DNA of 64,000 nt, from contig CABIKM010000003.1 of the NCBI GenBank assembly GCA_902196205.1, positions 57,771 to 121,770 of the forward strand. The letters run 5' to 3'. The notes beneath the pieces are model-generated. The model worked only from the letters and a program-made list of their open reading frames with translations. It was not told the origin of the DNA and did no database searches. Origin of the DNA: Candidatus Methylomirabilis lanthanidiphila (GTDB taxonomy: Bacteria; Methylomirabilota; Methylomirabilia; Methylomirabilales; Methylomirabilaceae). The position numbers and the translations under genes are program-made. Shown one piece after another: positions 42,737 to 51,502 of the stretch. Numbering within the stretch: the first letter of the stretch is position 1; each line of letters starts with the position of its first letter.

Positions 42737-44479
42737 ATGGAAAGTCAGAGATCTTTCATGGCATCAGTGAAGGAATTGGATTTCACGCCGAAGAACGGGG
42801 TGTTCCCCTCTCCGCATGATTGGCGCGATCTGTTTATCTATTTCTTGCTGGTCGACCGGTTCGACAATAACCAGCCGGATCTGCTCCCGTATGACCCGGC
42901 GAGCACCCCGAAAGGCCGGGATCCGGCGCAAGGGGTGATATTCCAGGGCGGCAACCTCCAGGGAATCATCCGGCGGCTGGATTACATCCGTGGACTGGGC
43001 GCGAATGCGATCTGGCTCAGCCCCGTTTTCAAGAATCGGCAAGAGCAACCGGACAGTTACCATGGCTACGGGATCCAGAATTTCCTGGAGGTGGATCCGC
43101 GTTTCGGCACTCAGGAGGATCTGCAGGAGTTGGTCCGACAGGCCCACGCCAAGGGGATGTACGTCATCCTGGATATCATCCTAAACCACACCGGAGACAA
43201 CTGGGCGTATCCTGACGACCAACCGTACTACTTCTGGAAAGATGCGCATGGCCCCTTTGACTTCGGCTTCTGGCGGCAGGCCGACCCGACGGCAGGGTTG
43301 CAGGAAGACGACGCGGTCTGGCCTCTGGAACTTCAGGAGCCGGATTGTTATAAGCGAAGGGGTCAGATCGGAGACTGGAATGATCCTGACGAGGCCGTCA
43401 ATGGCGACTTCCTGAGCCTCAAAGAGCTGGACATCAACCGACCTGCGGTCTTGAACAGCCTGATCAGCGCCTACAAATACTGGATGGCTGCCACCGATGT
43501 GGATGGGTTCCGTATTGACACGGTCAAGCATATGGAGAGCAGCGCTACGGCAATCTTCTGCAATGCGATCCGTGAGTATGCCAAGCGGATCGGCAAGCAC
43601 CGTTTCTTTATCTTTGGGGAGATTGTCGGAGACGACCTGACTATCCAGCGGTACCTCGGACGGAACAGCCGCATTGAAGGGACGACGGAACGATTCCCGT
43701 CCCTGGATGCGGCGCTTGACTTCCCGCTGTATTTTGTGTTGGAGGAGGCGATCAAAGGGTTCACGGATCCGGCCCTCCTGCGCGAGCGTTACGAGCGGTT
43801 CAGGCTCCTGTATGCCGACCATGGCGCAGCCGGCGAGCACTTTGTGACCTTCGTCGACAACCATGACCAGATGGTACGGCCCTACCGACGTTTCATGCAC
43901 CGGAATCCGTTTCCGAACCAGGCGGTCCTGGCCATCGGCTATCTGCTGACCAGCCAGGGGGTTCCTTGCATTTACTATGGAACGGAGCAAGGGTGTGATG
44001 GCGGCGGAGACAGCGACCGGTATGTCCGGGAGTGTATGTTCGGAGGGCGGTGGGGGGCGTTCGAGACCGTCGGCCATCACTGCTTTGACGTCACGCATCC
44101 CGTCTATCAGGCCATCACCCGCATTGCGGCGGTGAGGCGTCAGGAGCCGGCCCTCCGATACGGGCGACAATATTTTCGAGAGATCTCCGGGAATGGTACG
44201 GATTTCGGGTACCCGATCGACGGTCGGTGTACCCTCGCTTACTCGAGGATCCTCGATGAGACCGAGATCGTGATCGCCATGAATCTGGATACCGTGCCGC
44301 GACAGGATTATGTGACGGTCGATGCGCATTTGAGTCCGGTCGGGCAGCAGATGATTAATCTACTCAATCCGCAGCAAAAGATGATGGTAGAATGGCGTGG
44401 CGCAAGGCACGCCGTCCAAGTCCCCCTGGGGCCGCATGCGATAGCGATCCTCAGGCGGCAACCATCTGCCGAGGGCTGA
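42737..44479 (+). CDS. GH13 alpha-amylase family glycosidase
   Basis: A 580-aa GH13 enzyme with all conserved regions: DIILNHTGD (146-154), nucleophile D261 in GFRIDTVKH, acid/base E295 in FIFGEIVGDD and D377 in FVDNHDQM. No signal peptide is evident, so it probably acts in the cytoplasm on alpha-glucans such as glycogen or trehalose-like sugars. The C-terminal beta domain is short. AAAAGGAGGG lies before the ATG. It precedes two caspase-clan protease genes on the same strand, separated by 78 bp, with no obvious functional link. Confidence 0.93.
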   Translation: MESQRSFMASVKELDFTPKNGVFPSPHDWRDLFIYFLLVDRFDNNQPDLLPYDPASTPKGRDPAQGVIFQGGNLQGIIRRLDYIRGLGANAIWLSPVFKNRQEQPDSYHGYGIQNFLEVDPRFGTQEDLQELVRQAHAKGMYVILDIILNHTGDNWAYPDDQPYYFWKDAHGPFDFGFWRQADPTAGLQEDDAVWPLELQEPDCYKRRGQIGDWNDPDEAVNGDFLSLKELDINRPAVLNSLISAYKYWMAATDVDGFRIDTVKHMESSATAIFCNAIREYAKRIGKHRFFIFGEIVGDDLTIQRYLGRNSRIEGTTERFPSLDAALDFPLYFVLEEAIKGFTDPALLRERYERFRLLYADHGAAGEHFVTFVDNHDQMVRPYRRFMHRNPFPNQAVLAIGYLLTSQGVPCIYYGTEQGCDGGGDSDRYVRECMFGGRWGAFETVGHHCFDVTHPVYQAITRIAAVRRQEPALRYGRQYFREISGNGTDFGYPIDGRCTLAYSRILDETEIVIAMNLDTVPRQDYVTVDAHLSPVGQQMINLLNPQQKMMVEWRGARHAVQVPLGPHAIAILRRQPSAEG

Positions 44480-44557
44480 CGGTCGACCCAAAGAGGCGAA
44501 TGGTCGTCGATGGGTTGCCCCTGATCATAATGAAATACCACTGAAAGGAGGAGGCGG

Positions 44558-45835
44558 ATGTCGACAGGAGCGAAGAAGAAGGCGCAGTGGACAGTTCTGG
44601 GATATCTCGCCGGCGACAACAATCTGGAAGGAGCGGCGATTGACGATATCAATGAGATGGAGGCAGTCGGCTCCAGCGACCGAATGAACGTGGTAATCCA
44701 GGTGGACCGGGCCGCCGACTTTAACCAGAGCAACGGCGACTGGCGGACGACCCGACGCTACTACATCACTCAGGGCGCGGACCGGAAGAAGATTACCTCC
44801 AAGCTGCTTAAGGACCTGGGAGAGACTAATACCGGAGATTCCCGGGTCCTTCAGGACTTCATGCGATGTGCTGTCCAGGACTATCCGGCGGAACGCTACC
44901 TGCTGGTCCTCTGGAACCACGGCAGCGGCTTCTACGTTCCACCGGAGATGATGGTTGGGGAGGGGGCTCCCTCCCCACGGGAGATGACGACCAGGGCCAG
45001 GGCCAAGATGCGGCGGAGTTTCTTCCATACCACCAGACAGGAGGTCTTTTCGCAGGAGCCCCGGAAGCGGGGGATCTGCTACGACGATGGCTCGAGCGAC
45101 TGCCTGGACAACAAAGAGCTGCAACAGGTCCTCTCCTATATGCAGACGCGACTGGACGGTCGGAAGATCGATGTGGTCGGGATGGACGCCTGCCTCATGA
45201 CGATGCTGGAGGTGGCCTACCAGATTCGGAATCAGGCGGCGATTCTGGTCGGCTCTGAGGAAACGGAGCCGGGCGAGGGCTGGCCATATGACCGAATCCT
45301 GGCCGATCTTTCGGCCAAGCCGACGATGCCGGGCGCGGACCTGGCGAAGTGTATTGTGGACCGGTACATCGAGTCCTACGAGGAACCCGGCCCATTCGAT
45401 CAGGATGTCACCCAGGCGGCACTGGACCTGAGCAGGTTGGGGGACGTCACGGCCGCGGTAGACGCCCTTGCCAAGGCGCTGCTGCAGAAACTTCCCAGCG
45501 TACAGACCAAGGGGGCTATTGTTACGGCCTGGCAGCGAGCCGCCCGCTTCTTCGACAACTATTATGTAGACCTCCACCATTTTGCCGAGAATCTGGGCGA
45601 GCTCGCCGGCGATGCCGCCATCAGCACGGCCTGCCAGGGGGTCAAGAACGCGATCGAAGGGCGCGGGGCCGCTTCGCCGATCATCTGGGAAAGGCACCTG
45701 GGGGAGGGGATGACGAAGGTGAAGGGGTTGTCGATCTACCTGCCGCCGCTCAAGAACCCCTCCGATTACTACCGGACGCTGGATTTTGCCGCCGACACCA
45801 AGTGGGCGGACTTTCTCGACGCCTATCTCACGTAG
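44558..45835 (+). CDS. Clostripain-family (C11) cysteine protease
   Basis: A 425-aa clan CD protease. The N-terminal WTVLGYLAGDNNLEGAAIDD and INEMEAVGS, H121 in LLVLWNHGSGF, and C212 in VVGMDACLMTMLEVAYQI give the His/Cys catalytic dyad of clostripain-like enzymes. These usually cut after Arg or Lys. There is no signal peptide, so unlike secreted clostripains it is likely intracellular. AAAGGAGGAGG precedes the ATG. The next gene, 14 bp downstream, is a CHAT protease of the same clan. Confidence 0.9.
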   Translation: MSTGAKKKAQWTVLGYLAGDNNLEGAAIDDINEMEAVGSSDRMNVVIQVDRAADFNQSNGDWRTTRRYYITQGADRKKITSKLLKDLGETNTGDSRVLQDFMRCAVQDYPAERYLLVLWNHGSGFYVPPEMMVGEGAPSPREMTTRARAKMRRSFFHTTRQEVFSQEPRKRGICYDDGSSDCLDNKELQQVLSYMQTRLDGRKIDVVGMDACLMTMLEVAYQIRNQAAILVGSEETEPGEGWPYDRILADLSAKPTMPGADLAKCIVDRYIESYEEPGPFDQDVTQAALDLSRLGDVTAAVDALAKALLQKLPSVQTKGAIVTAWQRAARFFDNYYVDLHHFAENLGELAGDAAISTACQGVKNAIEGRGAASPIIWERHLGEGMTKVKGLSIYLPPLKNPSDYYRTLDFAADTKWADFLDAYLT

Positions 45836-45849
45836 AGAGGAGAGACTGC

Positions 45850-47604
45850 GTGGGTTCTCGCTCGGTCATGATCCGCATCGCCCATGGCTCTGTCACCAAA
45901 GCGAAGGCGCCGGCCATTGTGATCAGCCACTTCCAGGGCATCCCGCCTGGCGGCGCCGAGTACGCCGTGGATGAGGCCCTTGGGGGTAGCGTCACGACCT
46001 TTATAACCACCCGCAGCCTGGAGGGCGCGCTGGGCGACTTTTTCGCGATTCCAGCAATGCTCGCGTCCGTGTCGGCCGAGGTCGTGGTGGTCATGGGTCT
46101 GGGCCAGCCGGACGTATTCGCGCGGCGCGCCGCCAGCCTGGAGCCGGGCCAGCCGCCTCTGCTGCACCACATCGCCCACCGTTTGGTGGAGGGACTGCTG
46201 GCCACCAATCTGACAAACTTTGCCACCGTTCTCATCGGAGCGGGCGGAGGCGGATTTGAGGCCAGGCCCGCGGCGAAGGAGCTCGTCGTAGGGATCTGTC
46301 GGGCCATCCTCACCCTGGATGCAGAGAACCGGATCAACGAGTTCACGCTCGTTGAGGCCGACAAGGTGAAAATAGATGGGATTGCTAAAGGCGTAGAGGA
46401 CGCCCAGCGAGAGCTCGGCTTGGACGTGGCGCTGGCCGTCCGGCGGATTGTCCTTCCTATTGAACCGATGCCCATCCCGTCCGTTCAGCCTACGGTCCAC
46501 GTGTCGGCGCGACGCAAGGACGAGGAGTTCAGTTACACCGTATTCGCCGAGCGGCCGATCCAGCGCATGAAATCCCAGAGGGTCAACCGCGACACCCTCC
46601 GGTCGCTGACAGAACAATTGGTGGCGTACGGCGCCGGTGCTGCGTTCGTCCAGAACACCGCACAGGCCGAGGAGTTGCGACAGACCGCGGCCAGCTTCTA
46701 TGAGCTCTTGGTGCCCGAGGATGTGCGCCGCGATATTCGGGAGTCTGTCGAACGGGGCGGGTTGATCCTGGGTATGGAGCCCTCTCTGGCCGATATCCCG
46801 TGGGAATTGTGCTTCGACCGGACGGCTGGACGGTTTATCAGTCAGTGGCCCTTCAGCCGACAGCTCATGGGTGAGGAGAGCTACCGGCAGGGCCGATCGG
46901 CGGTGGCCCAGGAGGCCGGTATTGACATCCTTATCCTGGCCAACCTGTCGGCCAATCTGCCGCAGGCCGAGCAAGAGGGGAGAGCGCTGAAAGACTTTTT
47001 CGATCGCCTGCCGCAGCAGCCTCCTATTCGAGCGGTTCTCCTGAGGGCCGAGGACTTCCCGGACGACCGAGCCAAGGGGCCAGAGGTCATCAAGCGTCTC
47101 TTCTCCGGGCGTTATGAGTTCGTACACTACTGTGGGCACGCGTTCTTTGACAAGGTAGATCCCCATAAGAGCGGCTGGCTGCTGGACGACTCTGGAAAAG
47201 ATGTCATCCGCGCGTACGAGTTCGCGCACCTCCCGAGACCGCCCATTCTCGTGTTCGGGAATGCCTGCGAATCGGCAGGGATGGCGCAGGGCCAACCGGT
47301 AGCCGCCGCCGAGTTCGCCTACAGCTTGGCCGGGGCGTTCATCCATGCGGGGGTGGACCTGTACATCGGCACCGCCTGGGAGGTCGCAGACGAACCTGCA
47401 CAGCGGTGCGCCTTAAGCTTCTACCGTGATCTCTTCGAGGCGGGGAAAGACGTGGGGACGGCCCTATCCGGGGCCCGCAGCGGCTTGATTGCCGACCCCG
47501 GTCTCCAGGATCCGACATGGGCCAGTTACATCCTCTATGGATCGCCGACATTCCGGCTAGGTCGAGGGAAGGGCGCCATGACGCCGAAGCGATCTCCCGA
47601 GTAA
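45850..47604 (+). CDS. CHAT-domain protease with aminopeptidase-N-like N terminus
   Basis: A 584-aa protein. Residues about 1-200 (EALGGSVTTFITTRSLEGAL, VVVVMGLGQPDVF, LIGAGGGGFE) resemble the macro-like N-terminal domain of M17 leucyl aminopeptidases. The CHAT domain (about 300-575) has H430 in EFVHYCGHAFFD and C473 in VFGNACESAG, so it appears active. CHAT proteases are caspase-like and often act in bacterial immunity or regulated cell death. GTG 45850 follows AGAGGAGAG; ATG 45868 is an alternative start. It sits 14 bp behind the clostripain gene, suggesting one may activate the other. That is inference. Confidence 0.88.
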   Translation: MGSRSVMIRIAHGSVTKAKAPAIVISHFQGIPPGGAEYAVDEALGGSVTTFITTRSLEGALGDFFAIPAMLASVSAEVVVVMGLGQPDVFARRAASLEPGQPPLLHHIAHRLVEGLLATNLTNFATVLIGAGGGGFEARPAAKELVVGICRAILTLDAENRINEFTLVEADKVKIDGIAKGVEDAQRELGLDVALAVRRIVLPIEPMPIPSVQPTVHVSARRKDEEFSYTVFAERPIQRMKSQRVNRDTLRSLTEQLVAYGAGAAFVQNTAQAEELRQTAASFYELLVPEDVRRDIRESVERGGLILGMEPSLADIPWELCFDRTAGRFISQWPFSRQLMGEESYRQGRSAVAQEAGIDILILANLSANLPQAEQEGRALKDFFDRLPQQPPIRAVLLRAEDFPDDRAKGPEVIKRLFSGRYEFVHYCGHAFFDKVDPHKSGWLLDDSGKDVIRAYEFAHLPRPPILVFGNACESAGMAQGQPVAAAEFAYSLAGAFIHAGVDLYIGTAWEVADEPAQRCALSFYRDLFEAGKDVGTALSGARSGLIADPGLQDPTWASYILYGSPTFRLGRGKGAMTPKRSPE

Positions 47605-47774
47605 GGTGCGAGCTGGGCGGCGGGTGGAAAAGACTTGAACACTTCGTGTTGGTGCGTTACCATACTTTGACATGGCGCCTGGTCTGCGTCTGAGAGACTC
47701 GGTAATCGGCCCGGATCCAGGATGCCGTGACGACGCGTATGGCGGAGGCTGGAAAAACGTTTTATATTAATTAT

Positions 47775-48263
47775 ATGCTCCTATTGTTCCCACGCGACCG
47801 CAGTAAAAAGATCTCGTTGATCCCTCGCAGCCAGAACCATCGCGGGAAGACGCGCCATGTGTGCGGTCTCGTTATGGCGCTGATCATCATGACCCTTGAC
47901 GGGGCGAGTCTCGCCGTTGAGGGCAAATCGACGCCGGCCGAGCGCAAACCGGCCGCCAATCCGACGACAACGGCAGAGGCCCATTACGAACTCGGGGTCT
48001 CGTACCACGAGCAGATGTTTACCAATCTCGATCAGGCCATCGCCGAGTACGAGCAGGCGATCAAGTTTCGGAACGACTTCGCTGAGGCGCACTACCATTT
48101 GGGACTGTCGTACCATACAAAGGCGAAATTAGGCATTGACGATAAAGCGCTCTACCGCAAGGCGCTGAAAGAGTACAAGGCGTATCTCACCTACCAGCCA
48201 AAGGGCCCGTTGGCCGAAAAGGCGCGGCAAAACATCAAGGCAGTAGAGTTGAGGCTTCGATAG
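47775..48263 (+). CDS. Exported TPR-repeat protein
   Basis: A 162-aa protein read from ATG 47775; the start is uncertain (GTG 47727 is in frame). A basic stretch then a hydrophobic segment (VCGLVMALIIMTLDGASLAV) looks like a signal peptide. After a Pro-rich linker come tetratricopeptide repeats: AEAHYELGVSYHEQMFTNLD, AIAEYEQAIKFRNDFAEAHY and ALKEYKAYLTYQP. TPR proteins of this size scaffold envelope complexes. It is followed 25 bp later by an M48 protease, a common pairing for outer-membrane quality control. Confidence 0.7.
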   Translation: MLLLFPRDRSKKISLIPRSQNHRGKTRHVCGLVMALIIMTLDGASLAVEGKSTPAERKPAANPTTTAEAHYELGVSYHEQMFTNLDQAIAEYEQAIKFRNDFAEAHYHLGLSYHTKAKLGIDDKALYRKALKEYKAYLTYQPKGPLAEKARQNIKAVELRLR

Positions 48264-48288
48264 ATGCCCGAAATGAGAGTGATGTGCG

Positions 48289-49347
48289 ATGGATTGCTGT
48301 AACGGGGTCGGCCGGCGTAAGTTCTTGCTGTTGGTTGCGGGCTCCTTGCTTGCATCGATGGCGCCTCGCCGCGCCTACAGTTTCATCTCCATCATTTCTG
48401 AGGCTGATGAGAGCGAGATCGGCAAGAAGGCGGATCAAGAGATTCTCGGGCGGTTTGGACGCTACCGCGATCAGCAACTGCAAGCGTACGTGGAATCGAT
48501 TGGCCAGCGGTTGCTCAGCGGAATCGGCCCAACCAGTTTTCGCTATAGCTTCAAGATCGTCGACATGTCGGACGTGAATGCGATGGCCCTGCCCGGCGGT
48601 TACATCTACATTACCCGAGGCATGCTGGCGATGCTGAACAGCGAGGCGCAACTCGCGGGGGTCTTTGGCCACGAGATCGGTCACGTCACCTCCCGCCATG
48701 CGGCGAAACAGCTTACCAAAGCGCTTGGCGCGCAGATCCTGTCGCTGGGTCTCGTGGCCGCCAGCCCTGGCGGTCGGCAGAACGCGGGGGAATGGGCCAG
48801 GGTATCGGCAGCCCTTTCCGACAATGTCCTCATGGGGTATGGCCGAGAGGCGGAGTTGGAGGCTGACGAGCTTGGACTCCGCACGGCCTACCGCGCCGGG
48901 TACGATCCCGGGGAGATGGTGGCGTTCCTCAATGCGATGAAGATGAAGGAGCGACTGGAGGCGTTGGGTTATCACGGCTTTAAAGGGACCCATCCGGAGA
49001 CGATCGACCGCGTTGTCAAGGCTGAGACCATGGCCTCCATTCTCATTGGGCAAGGTGGCGGCAGCCTGGACGTGAAGGCGAACGAATATAAAGCGCACCT
49101 TGACGGTTTAGTCTATGGGGCGAAGCAGGATCATCGACACTTGAGGATCTACGTCGCTAAAGATGGAGATACCCCGACAACCGTGGCCAGGGATGTGCTG
49201 GGCGATCAGCAACTGGCGTGGGAGGTGGCGAACCTGAATGGGGTCAAAGAAGCGGCAACCTTCCATGCAGGAGACCAGGTAAAATTACTGCCGCCTGTGT
49301 CCAGAGGATTGTATGACGGGCGGCAGTTGAAGCTTTCCCCCAACTGA
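48289..49347 (+). CDS. M48-family zinc metalloprotease (BepA/YfgC-like)
   Basis: A 352-aa exported protease. The N terminus RRKFLLLVAGSLLASMAP is a signal sequence with twin arginines. Zinc ligands are HEIGH (128-132) and E189 in REAELEADELG; the ALPGGYIYITRGMLAMLN segment is typical of periplasmic M48 enzymes. The C-terminal DGDTPTTVARDVLGDQQLAW looks LysM-like, replacing the usual TPR tail, which may be supplied by the upstream TPR protein. It probably degrades or helps fold outer-membrane proteins. Confidence 0.9.
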   Translation: MDCCNGVGRRKFLLLVAGSLLASMAPRRAYSFISIISEADESEIGKKADQEILGRFGRYRDQQLQAYVESIGQRLLSGIGPTSFRYSFKIVDMSDVNAMALPGGYIYITRGMLAMLNSEAQLAGVFGHEIGHVTSRHAAKQLTKALGAQILSLGLVAASPGGRQNAGEWARVSAALSDNVLMGYGREAELEADELGLRTAYRAGYDPGEMVAFLNAMKMKERLEALGYHGFKGTHPETIDRVVKAETMASILIGQGGGSLDVKANEYKAHLDGLVYGAKQDHRHLRIYVAKDGDTPTTVARDVLGDQQLAWEVANLNGVKEAATFHAGDQVKLLPPVSRGLYDGRQLKLSPN

Positions 49348-49414
49348 TCTATCCCGTCGCGTCCATGTTGAAAGGGGCGGGGGTTGTGAGGTTCGGAACG
49401 AAGGGGTCGGTCGC

Positions 49415-50137
49415 ATGCGGGTGGATGGAGGCACAAGAGATGGCGATACCATTCGCCGGATGTTTGGCGGTATCGCGCCTCGATACGATCTCCTCAACCG
49501 CTTGCTCAGCTTGGCGCGTGACTGCTACTGGCGCCGGGAGGCGGTGGCTCAAGCCAAGCTCCCTCCCGACGGAGTCGCGCTGGATGTCTGCACAGGGACT
49601 GCTGATATGGCGCTTGAATTGGCCAGGCAGTTCCCCTCAGCCAAGAGGATCATCGGCGTAGACTTCTGTCTGCCGATGATTCGCATTGCGTCGGAGAAGG
49701 TCGCCCGCAAGGGTCTAACCGGTCGTATCCGACTGCAGGCGGCCTCCGCCGAGGCCCTCCCCTTCGACGCCAATACCTTCCATGCCGTTACCATCGCCTT
49801 CGGTATCCGCAACGTCGTCGATCGTCAGCGTGGGCTGGCGGAACTCTGGCGGGTGCTGCGTCCAGGGGGGGTGGGCATTATCTTGGAGTTTGCGACTCCC
49901 AAGGGGCCGTTGTTCGGGTGGCTCTATCGTGTCTATTTTCATGTTGGGCTACCCTGGTTGGGTGGTCTGATTTCAGGGGACGCTCAGGCGTACAGATACC
50001 TTCCGGCCTCCGTGTCTGCCTTCCCTAGCCCGCAAGAACTGGCCAGGTTGATGGAAGAGGCGGGCTTTCGGGATGTTCAGTTCCGCACCATGACCGGGGG
50101 GATTGTCACCCTTCATGTCGGAAAGAAATTGGCGTGA
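49415..50137 (+). CDS. ubiE: Quinone-biosynthesis C-methyltransferase UbiE/MenG
   Basis: A 240-aa SAM methyltransferase. IRRMFGGIAPRYDLLNRLLS at the start, the SAM motif LDVCTGTADMALELA, and IAFGIRNVVDRQRGLAELWR then VLRPGG identify the UbiE/MenG family, which methylates the ring of demethylmenaquinone or a ubiquinone precursor. Late AYRYLPASVSAFPSPQELAR is also diagnostic. It overlaps the ubiA-like gene by 4 bp. Whether the cell makes menaquinone or ubiquinone cannot be settled here. Confidence 0.92.
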   Translation: MRVDGGTRDGDTIRRMFGGIAPRYDLLNRLLSLARDCYWRREAVAQAKLPPDGVALDVCTGTADMALELARQFPSAKRIIGVDFCLPMIRIASEKVARKGLTGRIRLQAASAEALPFDANTFHAVTIAFGIRNVVDRQRGLAELWRVLRPGGVGIILEFATPKGPLFGWLYRVYFHVGLPWLGGLISGDAQAYRYLPASVSAFPSPQELARLMEEAGFRDVQFRTMTGGIVTLHVGKKLA

Positions 50138-51009
50138 ACCTGCTGCAGCCGGCCATTCGCAAGACAACCCTGTTTCTCGAGCTAATCAAGTTTTCTCACA
50201 CGGTCTTTGCGCTCCCGTTCGCCTTCATGGGCGCGATCCTGGCAGCCCGAGGGATCCCGACGCCGCCGACAGTCTTCTGGATTGTTGTGGCTATGGTCGG
50301 CGCCAGAAGTGGCGCCATGGCGATCAACCGCCTGGCCGATCAGGAGTTCGACGCCCGAAATCCCCGCACGCAGGAGCGAGCCCTGCCGAAGGGACTGGTC
50401 AAGCGCGGCGAGGTGATCGTGTTCATGCTTGGGTCGTTCGCGCTGTTTCTGTTCGCCGCCTCCCGACTGAATCCTCTCTGCCTGAAGTTAGCTCCCCTTG
50501 CGATGGCGGTACTGATCCTCTACTCGTACACCAAGCGCTTTACCTTTCTGTCCCACCTGATGTTAGGGCTGGCGCTCGCCATCGCGCCCCTGGGTGCATG
50601 GATTGCTGTGACCGGGGAAATGGCGGCGGTTCCGGTCGTACTCGGCCTCGCCGTCCTCTTCTGGGTAGCCGGGTTCGATATCCTGTACGCCATGGCCGAC
50701 ATTGATTTTGACCGGGTCGCCGGCCTCTATTCGATTCCGGCGAGGTTTGGCGTACCGGCCGGGATGGCCATCTCTCGATCCTTGCACGCGGCGACCCTGA
50801 TGCTGCTCTTCTTACTGATGTTTCTGTCGGATCTTCGGTCGTTCTATCTGGCCGGCGTCCTTCTCGCGACGGGCCTCCTGGTGTATGAGCACGTACTGCT
50901 CCACCGCTACGGTCTGAAGCGACTCGACGCCGCCTTTTTTACGGCTAATGGCCTTCTCAGTATCTCCCTCTTCGGCTTCACGCTCCTTGATGTGCTTTTG
51001 TTGTCGTAG
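50134..51009 (+). CDS. UbiA-family prenyltransferase (UbiA or futalosine-pathway MqnP type)
   Basis: A 291-aa integral membrane protein with about eight or nine membrane helices. The first prenyl-diphosphate motif is NRLADQEFDARNPRTQERAL, with NxxxDxxxD; the second is DILYAMADIDFD. It attaches a polyprenyl chain to an aromatic acid in quinone synthesis. The NPRTxxRALPKG form and absence of other ubiquinone genes make the menaquinone (MqnP) type as likely as UbiA. GTG 50134 overlaps the ubiE stop, so the two are translationally coupled. Confidence 0.9.
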   Translation: MNLLQPAIRKTTLFLELIKFSHTVFALPFAFMGAILAARGIPTPPTVFWIVVAMVGARSGAMAINRLADQEFDARNPRTQERALPKGLVKRGEVIVFMLGSFALFLFAASRLNPLCLKLAPLAMAVLILYSYTKRFTFLSHLMLGLALAIAPLGAWIAVTGEMAAVPVVLGLAVLFWVAGFDILYAMADIDFDRVAGLYSIPARFGVPAGMAISRSLHAATLMLLFLLMFLSDLRSFYLAGVLLATGLLVYEHVLLHRYGLKRLDAAFFTANGLLSISLFGFTLLDVLLLS

Positions 51010-51118
51010 GATCGGCTCGGAAAAAGGAGCGGGGGAGAGGATAGAAGTGAGGGGGCGAAAATCAGCGGCTTTGCGATAATCTCAGGGGATCGAACGTGAC
51101 GGGTACGGGTGTAAGAAT

Positions 51119-51194
51119 TGGTGGAGCTGACGGGATTCGAACCCGTGGCCTCGTGACTGCCAGTCACGCGCGCTCCCAACTGCGCCACAGCCCC
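51119..51194 (-). tRNA. tRNA-Ala (anticodon GGC)
   Basis: Reading the minus strand gives a full cloverleaf: acceptor GGGGCTG with CAGCTCC, D arm GCGC...GCGC, anticodon stem CGTGA/TCACG around loop CTGGCAG (anticodon GGC), T arm with GGTTCGAATCC, discriminator A and an encoded CCA. Length is 76 nt with CCA. Confidence 0.95.
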
Positions 51195-51257
51195 ACGTCT
51201 ATAAGCAGATTAGCAAGGATGATTTAAGCGGACAGGGGGAAGACTGTCAAGGGGAAA

Positions 51258-51443
51258 ATGAAGAAGATGCTCCGTCACTGCTTCTTTTGCGGCAGCGCAC
51301 TCACACTTCGGGAGACCTATCTCCTTGCGGAAGGGCCCACCGCAGATGTTGTCCGGAGTGTTTGCCGCCCCTGCTATCTTCACAAAAGCCTCGAGATTCG
51401 CGAGGCGGTGAGCAGAGAGCGCGAAGAAGGATTCATCCGCTAG
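51258..51443 (+). CDS. Small zinc-ribbon protein
   Basis: A 61-aa protein with two CxxC knuckles, CFFC (8-11) and CRPC (36-39), spaced as a zinc ribbon, and a charged C-terminal helix (SLEIREAVSREREEGFIR). AAGGGGAAA precedes the ATG. I do not recognise a named family. The two well-placed knuckles make it more likely real than a chance frame. Confidence 0.55.
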   Translation: MKKMLRHCFFCGSALTLRETYLLAEGPTADVVRSVCRPCYLHKSLEIREAVSREREEGFIR

Positions 51444-51502
51444 CCCGAACTGAGAGTTGCCTGCCGTTATGTGGGGTATTCGCATAAGCATCTGCTACCG
51501 GC

